Source of the DNA: Porphyromonas sp.
GTDB lineage: Bacteria > Bacteroidota > Bacteroidia > Bacteroidales > Porphyromonadaceae
NCBI GenBank assembly: GCA_022772085.1
Contig: JALFBN010000011.1
Coordinates: forward strand, 1 to 64,000
Direction of reading: 5' to 3'
Length of the DNA: 64,000 nucleotides
The position numbers and the translations under genes are program-made. Shown piece after piece: positions 16,753-26,100 of the stretch; position 1 is the stretch's first letter, and each line of letters opens with the position of its first letter. The notes under the pieces were generated by a model. The model saw only the letters and a program-made list of their open reading frames with translations. It searched no databases and was not told the DNA's origin.

Positions 16753-17148
16753 AAGGACATCGGAATTGACCGTCCCGAGAAGAATGAGGTACTGCACAAC
16801 ATTCCGCCTACACCCGAACAGGAGGTATTTATCGGTAAACTGATGGAGTTTGCCAAGACGGGTAATGCCACGCTCTTGGGGCGTGCGCCGCTCAGCGAGA
16901 GCGAGGAAAAGGCTAAGATGCTCATCGCAACGGACTATGCGCGCAGAAGATACACACAGAAGTATATCTATCAGAAAATCAAAGAAATAAGTTTTATTAA
17001 AAGGGGAAGGGGTTACGACTTGTCAACGAGCGAGCTTCCAGCCGTTTCTTTATTTTGCATCGTCTCAAAGAACTCTTGCTTTGCGACAGCAAAAATAGCA
17101 AAATTAGTTGTGATAGCATTGCAGGATAATGCAGATTTCTTTATTTAA
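16753..17148 (+). pseudogene. Fragment of an ICE-type DNA methylase/helicase
   Basis: From 16753 the frame reads [55 protein letters not shown] and IATDYARR to about 16950. This is a piece of the very large (about 1900-residue) N6-methylase/SNF2-helicase proteins carried by Bacteroidales conjugative transposons, where these phrases lie in the helicase C-terminal region. Neither the N-terminal methylase nor the rest of the helicase is present; beyond ATDYAR the frame runs on into unrelated A+T-rich sequence until 17148. A scrap left from a larger integrative element. Confidence 0.6.
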
Positions 17149-17190
17149 TTAGAGTATATATGTAAAGTATATTGTGTATTTTCCAGTAGT

Positions 17191-18185
17191 AAGTGCAACG
17201 CAAATAGAAAGAATACAACCATTTGAGCCGAGAGTAAAGATACACAATAGATCGGCTTCTCAAACAAAAGAAATCTTTTTCTTTCATTACTCAGACGATT
17301 GGTGTGTCGACCAGCACCGTTTCCCGAGAAGTCAAACGCAACAAAACGGCAAGAGGAAAATACTCCTCCCATGCAGCACATATGTATGCCACAGAGTGTA
17401 AGGAGTGGTGTTGCTATCCGAGGAAATTCTCGGATAAAATGCAAGAACAAGTCGTCCAAACTTTGAGAGAAAAACAGTGGACGCCCGAGCAAATCGTGGA
17501 GCGTTTTCGGCTCAAGGGGATTCCCATCGTGGGGAAAACCACCCTATCCACTTTCCACCACGAGGATAAACCCTCGAGGGAGACCTTTACCAACTAACAA
17601 GGCATCACTTGAAGTATCGACGAAAGAGCCTTGCTAAACCTCTCAAATCTCAATAGGAACAGCGTAAGGGAATTGACCAAAGACCCGAATGCATCAATCA
17701 AGAAGTGCGTTTCGGAGATTTCGAAATGGATCTAATCATTGGAGCTAAGCAACAAGAGGCTATCCTAACCTTTACCGAAAGAAAGACAGATTACTCTATC
17801 ATCGAACCGTTGTCCAAAGGAAAGAATGCCAAGGCGTTAGCTAGTGTGTGGTCAATCAAAAACTAAACTATTTCAAGAGAATGGGTTTGCTACATTCCAT
17901 CACAACGGAAAACGGTAGCGAGTTTATGCCTTTTTCTTCCATCGAAAGAGCTCTCAAAATTCTCGTTTTCTTTGCAAAGCCTTATTGTTCAACCGACAAA
18001 CCTCACATAGAACATCTAAACAAATTCATAAGACAATATATACCAAAAGGAACCTCTTTCTTCGAAATATCGAAACCACAAATCAAAACAATACAGAACC
18101 TGTTAAATAACAGACCCAGAAAAAAGCTAAACTTATAAATCCCCCATAGAGTTGCTTGATATATATTTGCAACAACGTTGCACTT
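17191..18185 (+). mobile_element. IS30-family insertion sequence, decayed
   Basis: About 995 bases. Left end AAGTGCAACG (17191-17200) is matched by its reverse complement CGTTGCACTT (18176-18185), each followed inward by a GCAAATA-like stretch. The body is an IS30 transposase broken in several places. Ends are placed by this repeat and could be off by some bases. Confidence 0.65.
17221..18138 (+). pseudogene. IS30 transposase, multiply broken
   Basis: Pieces in order: LSRE then a TAA in place of Gln, RYTIDRLLKQKK, IGVSTSTVSREVKRNKTARG (helix-turn-helix, from about 17285), EQVVQTLREKQWTPEQI, a frame change near 17590, KGIDQRPECINQEVRFGDFE, MDLIIGAKQQEAILTF (first DDE Asp), a shift near 17860, LLHSITTENGSEFMPF (second Asp replaced by Glu in TTENGSEF) and KPYCSTDKPHIEHLNKFIRQ (catalytic Glu region) to NNRPRKKLNL. 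At least one nonsense codon and two frameshifts; not functional. Confidence 0.8.
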
Positions 18186-18204
18186 GAGACTGGACTCTGC
18201 ATTG

Positions 18205-18212
18205 TATCTTTG
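18205..18212 (+). promoter_or_regulatory. Promoter of the STAND NTPase gene
   Basis: TATCTTTG matches TANNTTTG; a TTG at 18184-18186 lies 18 bases upstream, near the -33 spacing. The -33 part is at the very end of the IS30 remnant, so the insertion may have contributed to this promoter. Predicted start about 18219, 30 bases before the ATG at 18249. Confidence 0.55.
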
Positions 18213-18248
18213 TAGTATGAATTAAGCCATTAATCAAGATTAGTTTCT

Positions 18249-21200
18249 ATGAGACAAAAGACGCATCTACAAGTAGAGGGCAAACGCATCTGCAAGGTCT
18301 TTGTGGGATCGCCTGGCGATACTACAGAAGAAAGGAAGATTTGCAAGGAGGTAGCCCGAAAGCTTAAAAAGGCTGGCATGCCTATTGAGCTATATATGTC
18401 ACATGACGCAACAAGTAATGCCAATGGCGAGCGTGGGCAAGCACACATCAATCGTCAGTTGCTACAAGAGTGCGATGTGGTTATTGGCATTATGTCTCTG
18501 AGGTATGGAATGCCAACGGGAGTGTATGACTCAGGCACAGAGGAGGAGTTTGAGGTAGCTTTCCGTGAGTGCCGAATCACAGGAAAGCAGACCCCTCGTA
18601 TAATATTCTACTTCAAGAAGCATGACTTTATCCCTGCCGAGTATACTGAACAGCACAACAAGGTCCGCGCATTTAGGGAAAGGTTTGCCAGTGAAGCCTT
18701 GGGATTATACACGGAGTTTAAGGACGGAGCAGAATTTCAAAGCTTGCTAGAGCGAGATTTGCCAAAAGCCATCAAGGAACTCGATGAGAGGTTATTGAGT
18801 GAAGTCCCTAGGACTTCGAACTTGCAGTTTGTTGGCAGAAAGAAAGAGTTGGAGGCTTTGCCAAGGCTACTATCCGAGGGGCATATTGTACTTGAAGCTC
18901 AATCAGGGATGGGCAAGACTACCCTAGTACAGTGCCTATGCCGTAATAGCGACAGTGTCCGTCAGGGATATTCTGCTATTCGTTGGATTTCTATCAATAG
19001 AGATATATTATCCCAACAGGATTCTACCGCATTTAGACAAGCTTTTATCGCTAAATTCTCTCCTAGCTCTATTGACGGAGAAGAGAGCAATGAAGCATCA
19101 GTCAATTGGACAAAAAAGTTTAACGACTGTGTTGAGAATGATTATAGGATCCCACCATCTCAGCATAAGAAGAGGCTACTCGTCATTGACAACCTAGACT
19201 ACATATCAGAGGAGGACTTTGAGGGTCTTGGGCAACTATTGACCAACGATTACGGATGGCGTGTACTGATAACATCTCGTGGCCTGGAAGAGCTACAAGA
19301 CATAGCCCAAGTATATTCTTTAGGTCCGCTAACAGAGGCTGAGGGGGTGAGTCTCTTTAAAAAGGTATATAAGAGTCGCGGTGGTTTAGGCTTTAGCAAA
19401 GAGCCAGTACAGCATTTCATTAAGCAGCTTGGTTGTAATACTGCAGTCATCGGTGTTGCCGCAGCCCATGCCACACTGGCTGATGCGGGGTCGTTGGAAG
19501 ACTATTGTGCAAATGCGGTAAAGTATCTACCCCAAGCTGGAGATTTAGGTGAGTTCTTTAGAGATACTCTAGCTTTGCTACCCAAGCAAGAGAAGCAATT
19601 GTTGGTCTTTATGATAGCCCTGACAGCAAGCCCTATCTCTAGAGAGATGCTAAAGCAACTATTGGACTCTTGCTTCAATGGTTGGGGGGCCCTTCTAAGC
19701 TCCCTTGTTGTTAAACAGCTGGTTACTGCCTCTGAGCAAAAAGAGACTAAGGGAGGGAAAGATAAGGTATATTATCAGTGCCATAGCATAATTGGGACAT
19801 ACTACAAGCCATCACCAGAGATTACCGCTGATGAGTTGCGTCCGATAGTACAATCGCTACTCAAGAAGATGGATTGGGATGAAATTAACCCTTGGACAAA
19901 GGTTATAGACTGGTTGCCGTATGCCGAGTCGGTGCTAAATTGCGTAGCCTTAGAGGCATATGACGACGAAATGCTCTCCCTAGCTTACAACCATCTTAGG
20001 ACTTCACGAGCTGCCGCTGTAAATAAGCACAGCTATCAGGAAACTATAGTGTATATTACGGATTTGATAAAGTACTCAGAGTACAAGAGGAATAAGAGTT
20101 TGCTCGCCTGGCTATATAAGCTCAAGGGCAATGTCATCGCAAATGATGGCTCTAGGAAGGATAAAAAGGAGGCTCTATTGCATAGAGAAAGGAGCTTAAA
20201 GCTTATACAAGAGTTGAGAAAAGAGACTGATGATGAGGAACTCATACGCAGAGAGGGAGAGATTAATGATTTTATAGGACGTTCCTACCGCACATTAGAT
20301 GAGTATGAATCAGCCGAAAAACACTATAAAAGCAGTATTAAACTCTTATCGAGTTTGGCAAGTGATAGAGCTAAGATTACACTCGCTGTGGCTTATGATC
20401 ATTGGGGATTAGTCTATTCAGACAAAGGGAAGCAAGCAGAGAAACGAGAAGAGGCACAGAAAGAGTATAAGGAATCCCTAAGGCTAAGAAAGATAGCGCT
20501 AGGGATAAAGGAGGGAGCTCTAGGCAACCATACACCATCCTATATAGCCACTTGGAACAACTATGCACGTACTCTGCATAACCTAGGGAAGTGTGCGTCA
20601 GATAAAACTATTAAAGAGCAACAATATGCTCGGACTATTAAAGAGTACAAGGGTATACAAGAGAAGCGAGAAAAAATCTATCCTAAAGGCCACCCCAATC
20701 TGGCCTACTCCTATAACAACTTAACTAGTGTATACATAGACCGAGGAAAGCCTGAAGATTTTGAGGAGGCTATAAAGTACAACCGTATGGCAATGGATAT
20801 ACTACAGAAGTCGAAGTCTTTCCCCAACAAGAGAAAGGCTACAGTGTATAATTATGCTGCACAAGCACTGATGGGTGGAGGATTTCTTATTCAGGCAAAG
20901 CATTACAATCAAGAAGCCCTCCTGCTCCTAAAGGAGTATAGTACCGAAGATAAAGTAAAAGAAGCGGAAAAGCGAGCCAAGAAGATTGACGAGCTGAAGA
21001 AAAATTTTCGCGAGCTTGAGAAAGAGTACTACGACTATACGAAGTCTCTGAAGCTAAGTAACGATCTCAAGCCTACAAACCTTGGGAAAGAGTGGGAACT
21101 ATTCTTTGAGGCACTCAAGCGTGGTGAGCGCTATAACCCTCAGTTCAGCTACGCCATACGCACAAACGAAGAGGTTTGTGAGATAATTGCTACTCTGCAA

Positions 21201-22076
21201 GGGCTACGCGAGAGGTTTAAGACTGCTCGTGTTGCCATATTGAGCGACTCTTACTGCGAGCTAATAGATAGAGACATTCGTTGGGTACAGCTTATGCACC
21301 AACGCTCATCTGAGGGTTTCGGGCAAGAGCTTGCTAAGTTGCACCAAGCAATCACCCCCAATATTTTGGAGCAGGCTAAGCGAGTTATCTCTGAGTTTGA
21401 TCCCGAAGAGGAGCATCACGAACCTAGTCAAAGTATAGATGCCTTAGAAGCAAAGCGTCGCTTTAAGAAAGCATTAGACGAGAGAGGCTACATCAATTGG
21501 CGAATTGAGCTACTTGAGCAACCTGCGAGAGTAGCTGTCAACTCGCTTGAACAGAAGATAAAGATACACAGAGATGCTCTATTCACAGAAGAAGATATTC
21601 AACGCCTGATAGTGCATGAAATAGAGGTACATATCGCTCGGTTTGAGCAAGGTTGTAAGCAACCCTACCTCATCTTTGCTTATGGTCTCCCAGACTATCT
21701 CGAGACAGAGGAGGGGCTTGCCATCTACAACGAAGAGCTGAATGGGCTTAGCTCTAAGCGTAAGATTTACGACTATGCAACACGGCTTATCTTGTGCGAT
21801 AAAGCATTGGAGATGTCTTTCTTTGAGCTATACCAAGAGGCATTGTTATTGTACCCAAGCGACCAAGAGAAGGCTTATGGTATTGCCGTGCGTATCAAGC
21901 GAGGGCTTACTGACACGAGCGTCCACGGAGGCTATACTAAAGACCAAGTGTACTTCTCGGGCTATCTTGCGGTCAAAGCCTTGTCAGACGCTGAGAGGGG
22001 GCGTTTGTGGATAGGTAAGATTGGCATAGACGATATCCCTAATGCTACTAAGTTGCTAGACCTAGAGATGTGGTAG
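18249..22076 (+). CDS. STAND NTPase: DUF4062/TIR-like + NB-ARC-like + TPR + DUF1704 peptidase
   Basis: 1275 residues, no gene name known. Residues 13-180: DUF4062/TIR-like domain (CKVFVGSPGDTTEERK, CDVVIGIMSLRYGMPTG, SGTEEEFEVA). Residues 190-420: STAND P-loop domain with FVGRKKEL (194-201), Walker A SGMGKTT (219-225), Walker B RLLVIDNLD (309-317), sensor WRVLITSR (337-344) and LGPLTEAEGVSLF. Residues about 600-930: TPR-like helical repeats (EKHYKSSIKLL, AYDHWGLVY, LAYSYNNLTSVYI). Residues about 935-1275: DUF1704/MATCAP-type zinc peptidase with YNPQFSY, HEIEVH (HExxxH, 1123-1128) and EEGLA (E1154/E1155, the family QEGLA motif). The layout is that of bacterial NLR-like antiphage proteins (sensor-NTPase-effector); substrate and trigger unknown. 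Monocistronic, with its own promoter, between insertion sequences. Confidence 0.8.
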   Translation: MRQKTHLQVEGKRICKVFVGSPGDTTEERKICKEVARKLKKAGMPIELYMSHDATSNANGERGQAHINRQLLQECDVVIGIMSLRYGMPTGVYDSGTEEEFEVAFRECRITGKQTPRIIFYFKKHDFIPAEYTEQHNKVRAFRERFASEALGLYTEFKDGAEFQSLLERDLPKAIKELDERLLSEVPRTSNLQFVGRKKELEALPRLLSEGHIVLEAQSGMGKTTLVQCLCRNSDSVRQGYSAIRWISINRDILSQQDSTAFRQAFIAKFSPSSIDGEESNEASVNWTKKFNDCVENDYRIPPSQHKKRLLVIDNLDYISEEDFEGLGQLLTNDYGWRVLITSRGLEELQDIAQVYSLGPLTEAEGVSLFKKVYKSRGGLGFSKEPVQHFIKQLGCNTAVIGVAAAHATLADAGSLEDYCANAVKYLPQAGDLGEFFRDTLALLPKQEKQLLVFMIALTASPISREMLKQLLDSCFNGWGALLSSLVVKQLVTASEQKETKGGKDKVYYQCHSIIGTYYKPSPEITADELRPIVQSLLKKMDWDEINPWTKVIDWLPYAESVLNCVALEAYDDEMLSLAYNHLRTSRAAAVNKHSYQETIVYITDLIKYSEYKRNKSLLAWLYKLKGNVIANDGSRKDKKEALLHRERSLKLIQELRKETDDEELIRREGEINDFIGRSYRTLDEYESAEKHYKSSIKLLSSLASDRAKITLAVAYDHWGLVYSDKGKQAEKREEAQKEYKESLRLRKIALGIKEGALGNHTPSYIATWNNYARTLHNLGKCASDKTIKEQQYARTIKEYKGIQEKREKIYPKGHPNLAYSYNNLTSVYIDRGKPEDFEEAIKYNRMAMDILQKSKSFPNKRKATVYNYAAQALMGGGFLIQAKHYNQEALLLLKEYSTEDKVKEAEKRAKKIDELKKNFRELEKEYYDYTKSLKLSNDLKPTNLGKEWELFFEALKRGERYNPQFSYAIRTNEEVCEIIATLQGLRERFKTARVAILSDSYCELIDRDIRWVQLMHQRSSEGFGQELAKLHQAITPNILEQAKRVISEFDPEEEHHEPSQSIDALEAKRRFKKALDERGYINWRIELLEQPARVAVNSLEQKIKIHRDALFTEEDIQRLIVHEIEVHIARFEQGCKQPYLIFAYGLPDYLETEEGLAIYNEELNGLSSKRKIYDYATRLILCDKALEMSFFELYQEALLLYPSDQEKAYGIAVRIKRGLTDTSVHGGYTKDQVYFSGYLAVKALSDAERGRLWIGKIGIDDIPNATKLLDLEMW

Positions 22077-22479
22077 GGGTTAGAAGTTTCTGGGCTATTC
22101 ATAGATATTCAGGCTTGATAGCTCTTGCTCAAATTTGATTGATAATAGTTATCGCTTGTAGTTGGAGCTTGATGAGGAGAGGAGTACTTTTCGAATTTGC
22201 GGAGCATTCGCTGTGCAACGACCACTGAGTGGTAGCTGTTGGTGTTTTGACAGCTTCATTGTAGAGGATACCAATTTTGCAAGTTAAGGAGACTATCTGC
22301 GAGAGTTCTCTTAGGAATTTCTCCGCTGACTTGTGCTATAACAACAGATTCGCTACATTAGCTTACTGGATTTTTACGCTCGTCGGGACGGGTGGTCCCG
22401 CCCCTTGGCGCTGGCCGCTCCCCGACCGATGAGTTTAAAAGCGTAAAATAATCTGCGATATATTTTGATTCTCCACGAC
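22077..22479. other. Intergenic region holding the IS481 left end
   Basis: 403 bases without a gene. The left terminal repeat of the IS481 element lies around 22341-22360 (ACAACAGATTCGCTACATTA). The short G+C-rich stretch 22380-22430 lies between that repeat and the transposase stop and holds nothing recognised. Confidence 0.4.
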
Positions 22480-23537
22480 TTATCGAATAACAGTTTTCTT
22501 ATTTCGATGTTTTATGAATTTAAGATACTTATAATTACGTGGAAGAATTTCTTCGTTTGACTCCCAGAATTTTTCACTCACATCGGGCTGGATCGGAACA
22601 AGGTGCTTGACAGATTTGAGTTTTTGCATCGGAGTCTTGCCGTTCAGTGAGGAATGTGGTCGTTTCTTATTGTAAAACTCCTGCCATTCCATAGCCATCA
22701 CATTCAAATCAAGTGTCTTGTCCGACAAATCTATAAGATTCCAAAACTCTGTCTTATCGGTTTGCTGAGACCTTTCAACTTTGCCATTCAGATGCGGAGT
22801 TCTTGGTTTGATTGGCCTGAATTTGATAAAATGGTCATGCAGTTCATATTGGAAGTCATAATTGAAAAATTCTGTTCCCCAATCAGTTTGTATCCGCTGA
22901 ACGGGAAAAGGAAAGGTGTTCAGTATCTCTCCTAAAAAATGAATTGTACTTTCCGCTTTTTTATTGGGATATACACGAATGGTTCTCAAACGGGTACAAT
23001 CATCTATGGCCGTGAACTGGTATGCTCCGTTTCGTACTTTCATTACATCCAGCTGAACCCTTTCCCCGGGAATTTCTTTACTATATCGGATATAGTCTGA
23101 CTTTTTACGCCGTTTCACAACAGCTTTGACCTGATGCTTTTTCAACACACGCCACACCGTCATGGCTGAGAGCTTTATTCTCCTCCTAAGCAGATAGTTG
23201 GCAATCCGTTGCGCTCCCCATCTTCTCGTCTCACGCAAATTAAGGATAATGGTTTCAATTTCAGGTGTTATCTTCATATTGGCAAGTCTTGATGGACGTT
23301 TAGACTTGTCGGACAATTCCGACTTGCCTTCTTCTTTCTCGCGATTTTTCCAACGGTATAACGTGGAACGGGCAATCCCGCACCGAAGGGCAGTTTTTGT
23401 CACAGAACCCGTTTCGGCGTATAGCTCAAGCCATTTTTGGCGCATTCGTATTTTCCGTATATCTTCTTTCATGCTACGAAGATATGGATTAAGATTTGCC
23501 TACGAAAAGAAAAAGTGTAGCGGATCTATTGATACTT
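22336..23537 (-). mobile_element. IS481-family insertion sequence, apparently intact
   Basis: A complete transposase gene flanked by imperfect inverted repeats: AACAGATTCGCTACATT on the left (about 22343-22359) and, read from the right on the minus strand, AATAGATCCGCTACACT (about 23530-23514). Exact ends are uncertain by several bases and I did not find a target duplication. Its right end lies at the 5' side of a recombinase pseudogene. Confidence 0.65.
22480..23472 (-). CDS. IS481-family transposase
   Basis: 330 residues, full length for the family. N-terminal helix-turn-helix (SVTKTALRCGIARSTLYRWK), then the DDE core: VQLDVMKVRNG (first Asp), RIQTDWGTEFF (second Asp), HLNGKVERSQQTDKTEFW (Glu), and the typical YNKKRPHSSLNGKTPMQKL. 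No stop or frameshift. The start MKEDIRKIRMRQKW is the first ATG and fits related proteins. Confidence 0.9.
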   Translation of the reverse strand: MKEDIRKIRMRQKWLELYAETGSVTKTALRCGIARSTLYRWKNREKEEGKSELSDKSKRPSRLANMKITPEIETIILNLRETRRWGAQRIANYLLRRRIKLSAMTVWRVLKKHQVKAVVKRRKKSDYIRYSKEIPGERVQLDVMKVRNGAYQFTAIDDCTRLRTIRVYPNKKAESTIHFLGEILNTFPFPVQRIQTDWGTEFFNYDFQYELHDHFIKFRPIKPRTPHLNGKVERSQQTDKTEFWNLIDLSDKTLDLNVMAMEWQEFYNKKRPHSSLNGKTPMQKLKSVKHLVPIQPDVSEKFWESNEEILPRNYKYLKFIKHRNKKTVIR

Positions 23538-23562
23538 TACAAATAAAATTCGTACACTCACC

Positions 23563-24397
23563 TCCCATACCGATGTTTCGTTGGAGCGTCTATCTCCTCA
23601 CTTTTGGGAACACCTCTGTGCTCGACTGACGCTGGAAGATTGTTCACGCAATACCCAAGCTTTCTACCATCGTAACCTCAGAGCCGTAATCAATCGTTAC
23701 TGCAATTCCTCGGTGGAGACTCGTATATCCCCTGATTTCTCATTCAAAGGAGAACTTACACATAAACGAGCCTTGAGCGTTTCAGATATGGAAAAGCTGG
23801 TTTCCTTTCATCCATCAACCATACGCTTGCAAAAGGCAAAAGACCTCTTCCTTCTCTGCTTCTTCCTGAGAGGAGTCGGTCTTGCCGACATCTGCTTCAT
23901 GCTCAAAACACATCGCCAGGGTAACTATCTCTCTTTTCATCGACATAAGACTGCCGTTCCATTGTCCATACAGCTTACCAATTCGATCCGATTTTTTCTC
24001 GAACGTTACGGCAGTCGTCAGCCTGAGTCTCCCTATCTGTTTCACTTCCTTGATGGTGCCTAATACCGATACAAAGCTCACCTACCAAGCCTACCGTGCA
24101 TTGCTCAAACGTACCAATACCGCCCTGAAAGAAGTAGGAGAGATTCTCGACCTCCCTATACCGCTCACCTCCTATGTGGCTCGACATACCTGGGGCACCC
24201 AAGCCAAAGGCGTGGGTGCTTCCTTAGCACATATTAGCGAAGCACTCGGACATCGTTCTCAACGCATCACGGCCGTTTATCTGAAAAGTTTTGATCAAGA
24301 GATATTGGATAATCTTAACAACAGCGTATTGGCACCATACCATCTCTTGTTGGAAGAAGAACCTGAAAACAAAAAAGGCAAACAGGAAGATATATAG
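23563..24397 (+). pseudogene. Tyrosine recombinase, 5'-truncated and frameshifted
   Basis: Two overlapping frames together give a phage-integrase-like protein: SLERLSPHFWEHLCARLTLE, NLRAVINRYCN, FFLRGVGLADICFML (catalytic Arg), HRHKTAVPLSI (Lys), up to HFLDGA and a TAA at 24061; then, shifted by one base, NTDTKLTYQAYRALLKRTN, SYVARHTWGTQAKG (H/YxxR box), ALGHRSQRIT and VYLKSF (nucleophile Tyr). The N-terminal arm/core part is missing, ending where the IS481 element begins, and no good start codon exists. Catalytic residues are all still present, so the decay is recent. Confidence 0.75.
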
Positions 24398-24618
24398 CAC
24401 AAATATAGACATTTCCGTGTCTGTATTTACTTCATTTCCCTGTGCTTTTGACGACCTTTGCGTCTCTCTATTGAATAGTAGAGAGATGATTCACCACAAC
24501 TTCATCCCCAATTGTAATGTGAGTGCACAAATCATACTCAAAAAAATCGTGACAAAGATACGTGTGGCGCAAAGAAGCGGAAGCAATAAAAAGTGACTTT
24601 TAATATAAGATTTGTGCT

Positions 24619-25506
24619 CTACCGGGATTTTTCTGTACCTCTTACGATATCCGGTAAAGCTCCTTCTCGTATTTGGTGTGCTGTTTTCCCGAACTTCTTA
24701 TGGCAAAAGTCATTCAAATGGGAAACGGAAGCAAATCCTAATTTTGTGGCAACGACCTTAATAGGCTGCTCTGTATTTCGGAGCAGACGCCGTGTTTTCT
24801 CTTCTTTTTGTTGCAGCATCCATTGATAAGGTGTCGTGTTGAAATGCGATTTAAAAAGTCGCTGGAAGTATGCTCTTTCCAATCCCATCATCTGTGCCAA
24901 TTGGCAAACGTTGTGTACCTGTTGCGAGAGTCTCAAGACGGTTGCCTTAAAATTCGATTGTGTATCAAATAAAGGTCTGAACAAAGACAATAAATCTTCC
25001 GGCGATAGACAAACCCGAAGCAAGAAAAACACTTCCCTCTGTTTGACCATGTGCATCTCTTTACAGCAAAATCCGGAGTTCAAATAATCTTCAATCGAAT
25101 CGAAGCAACGCTCAATGGCTTCATTGGCCGGATAGACCATTCTTTCATATTGACCGTTATAAGCCGTTCCTTGCACTTTTTTCAAGGAAGGGATGGATAC
25201 TCTCATGCACAAATAATCAATGTGCAGAGTATTCAGTGTAATCAAAACTGCGTCTTGATGAGCTTTGAAGGAGAACTCCCTTCCAATGGGTACAAACACG
25301 AACTCTTTTTCGTGTAGCAGCACTATCGTTCCATCTTTACACGATATCTCCACATAGCCTCTCTGTACGTAAATCAGTCGGTTGAGTGTGAAGTTGTCAT
25401 AGGAATAGGTTTGATTTTCACCGATAAGCGTCAAGACAAATCCGGTGGTAGGAGTGGTAAGGAAGCAATCACACTCCTGATGTTCTTTGGGGTTGAAAAT
25501 TTTCAT
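24619..25506 (-). CDS. AraC-family transcriptional regulator
   Basis: 295 residues. The N-terminal half looks like a cupin-type sensing domain (LIYVQRGYVEISCKDGTIV, EKEFVFVPIGREFSF). The C-terminal 100 residues hold two helix-turn-helix units: VCQLAQMMGLERAYFQRLFK and IKVVATKLGFASVSHLNDFCHKKFG, the AraC/XylS signature. Its ligand and targets are unknown. It is divergent from queF with 109 bases between, and marks the right border of the element-rich region, so whether it belongs to core or island is unclear. Confidence 0.85.
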   Translation of the reverse strand: MKIFNPKEHQECDCFLTTPTTGFVLTLIGENQTYSYDNFTLNRLIYVQRGYVEISCKDGTIVLLHEKEFVFVPIGREFSFKAHQDAVLITLNTLHIDYLCMRVSIPSLKKVQGTAYNGQYERMVYPANEAIERCFDSIEDYLNSGFCCKEMHMVKQREVFFLLRVCLSPEDLLSLFRPLFDTQSNFKATVLRLSQQVHNVCQLAQMMGLERAYFQRLFKSHFNTTPYQWMLQQKEEKTRRLLRNTEQPIKVVATKLGFASVSHLNDFCHKKFGKTAHQIREGALPDIVRGTEKSR

Positions 25507-25588
25507 ATGCTAGGATTAGAACCACAATTTATATGCAGAAAATTCGGGTGCTTTCCCTGCAAAAGATGGTAATGTAGCGGCTATTGAC

Positions 25589-25596
25589 TACTTTTG
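25589..25596 (+). promoter_or_regulatory. -7 box of the queF operon
   Basis: TACTTTTG matches TANNTTTG, 20 bases before the queF ATG at 25616. Transcription would begin near 25603, leaving a very short leader. No -33 element at the right spacing is clear. Confidence 0.45.
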
Positions 25597-25615
25597 CAAG
25601 ACATTTGAATATGCA

Positions 25616-26086
25616 ATGAGCCCTATGAATAGATCAGAAGAAGGACTTGAACTCCTCGGAAAGAAAACCGAATACAAAGAAGACTATGCCCCCGAGGTGC
25701 TGGAAGCCTTTAGCAATAAGCATCCAGAGCGGGACTATTGGGTGCGCTTCGTATGCCCCGAATTTACCGCACTATGCCCCATCACGGGACAACCCGACTT
25801 TGCAACCATATATATTGATTACATACCGGACGAACGTATGGTTGAGAGCAAAAGCCTCAAACTATACCTCTTTAGCTTCCGCTCGCACGGAGCATTTCAT
25901 GAAGATTGCGTCAACATCATCATGGACGACCTCATCAAACTGATGAATCCGAAGTATATCGAAGTTACGGGAGACTTTAGTCCTCGTGGTGGTATCAGCA
26001 TCGTACCCTACTGCAACTACGGTCGCCCGGGGACACAGTACGAAAGCATTGCCCAAGAGCGTCTGCTCCGTCACGATAGACACTAA
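25616..26086 (+). CDS. queF: NADPH-dependent 7-cyano-7-deazaguanine reductase
   Basis: 156 residues, the single-domain (type I) form. Reduces preQ0 to preQ1 in queuosine tRNA modification. Seen: active-site Cys54 in [11 protein letters not shown] with general acid Asp61, and the QueF motif [13 protein letters not shown] with a following HGAFHED. Start taken at 25616 ([10 protein letters not shown]); the next ATG at 25625 is possible. Fifteen bases upstream of the lipid-kinase gene and probably co-transcribed with it and the antiporters. Confidence 0.95.
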   Translation: MSPMNRSEEGLELLGKKTEYKEDYAPEVLEAFSNKHPERDYWVRFVCPEFTALCPITGQPDFATIYIDYIPDERMVESKSLKLYLFSFRSHGAFHEDCVNIIMDDLIKLMNPKYIEVTGDFSPRGGISIVPYCNYGRPGTQYESIAQERLLRHDRH

Positions 26087-26100
26087 GCATTACAAAAAAA

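Noticed and set aside
18249..22076. Reading the large protein as a plain eukaryote-like TPR/kinesin-light-chain protein
   Set aside because: The P-loop STAND motifs, the N-terminal DUF4062-like domain and the HExxxH/EEGLA end show a composite NTPase-peptidase, with TPRs only in the middle.
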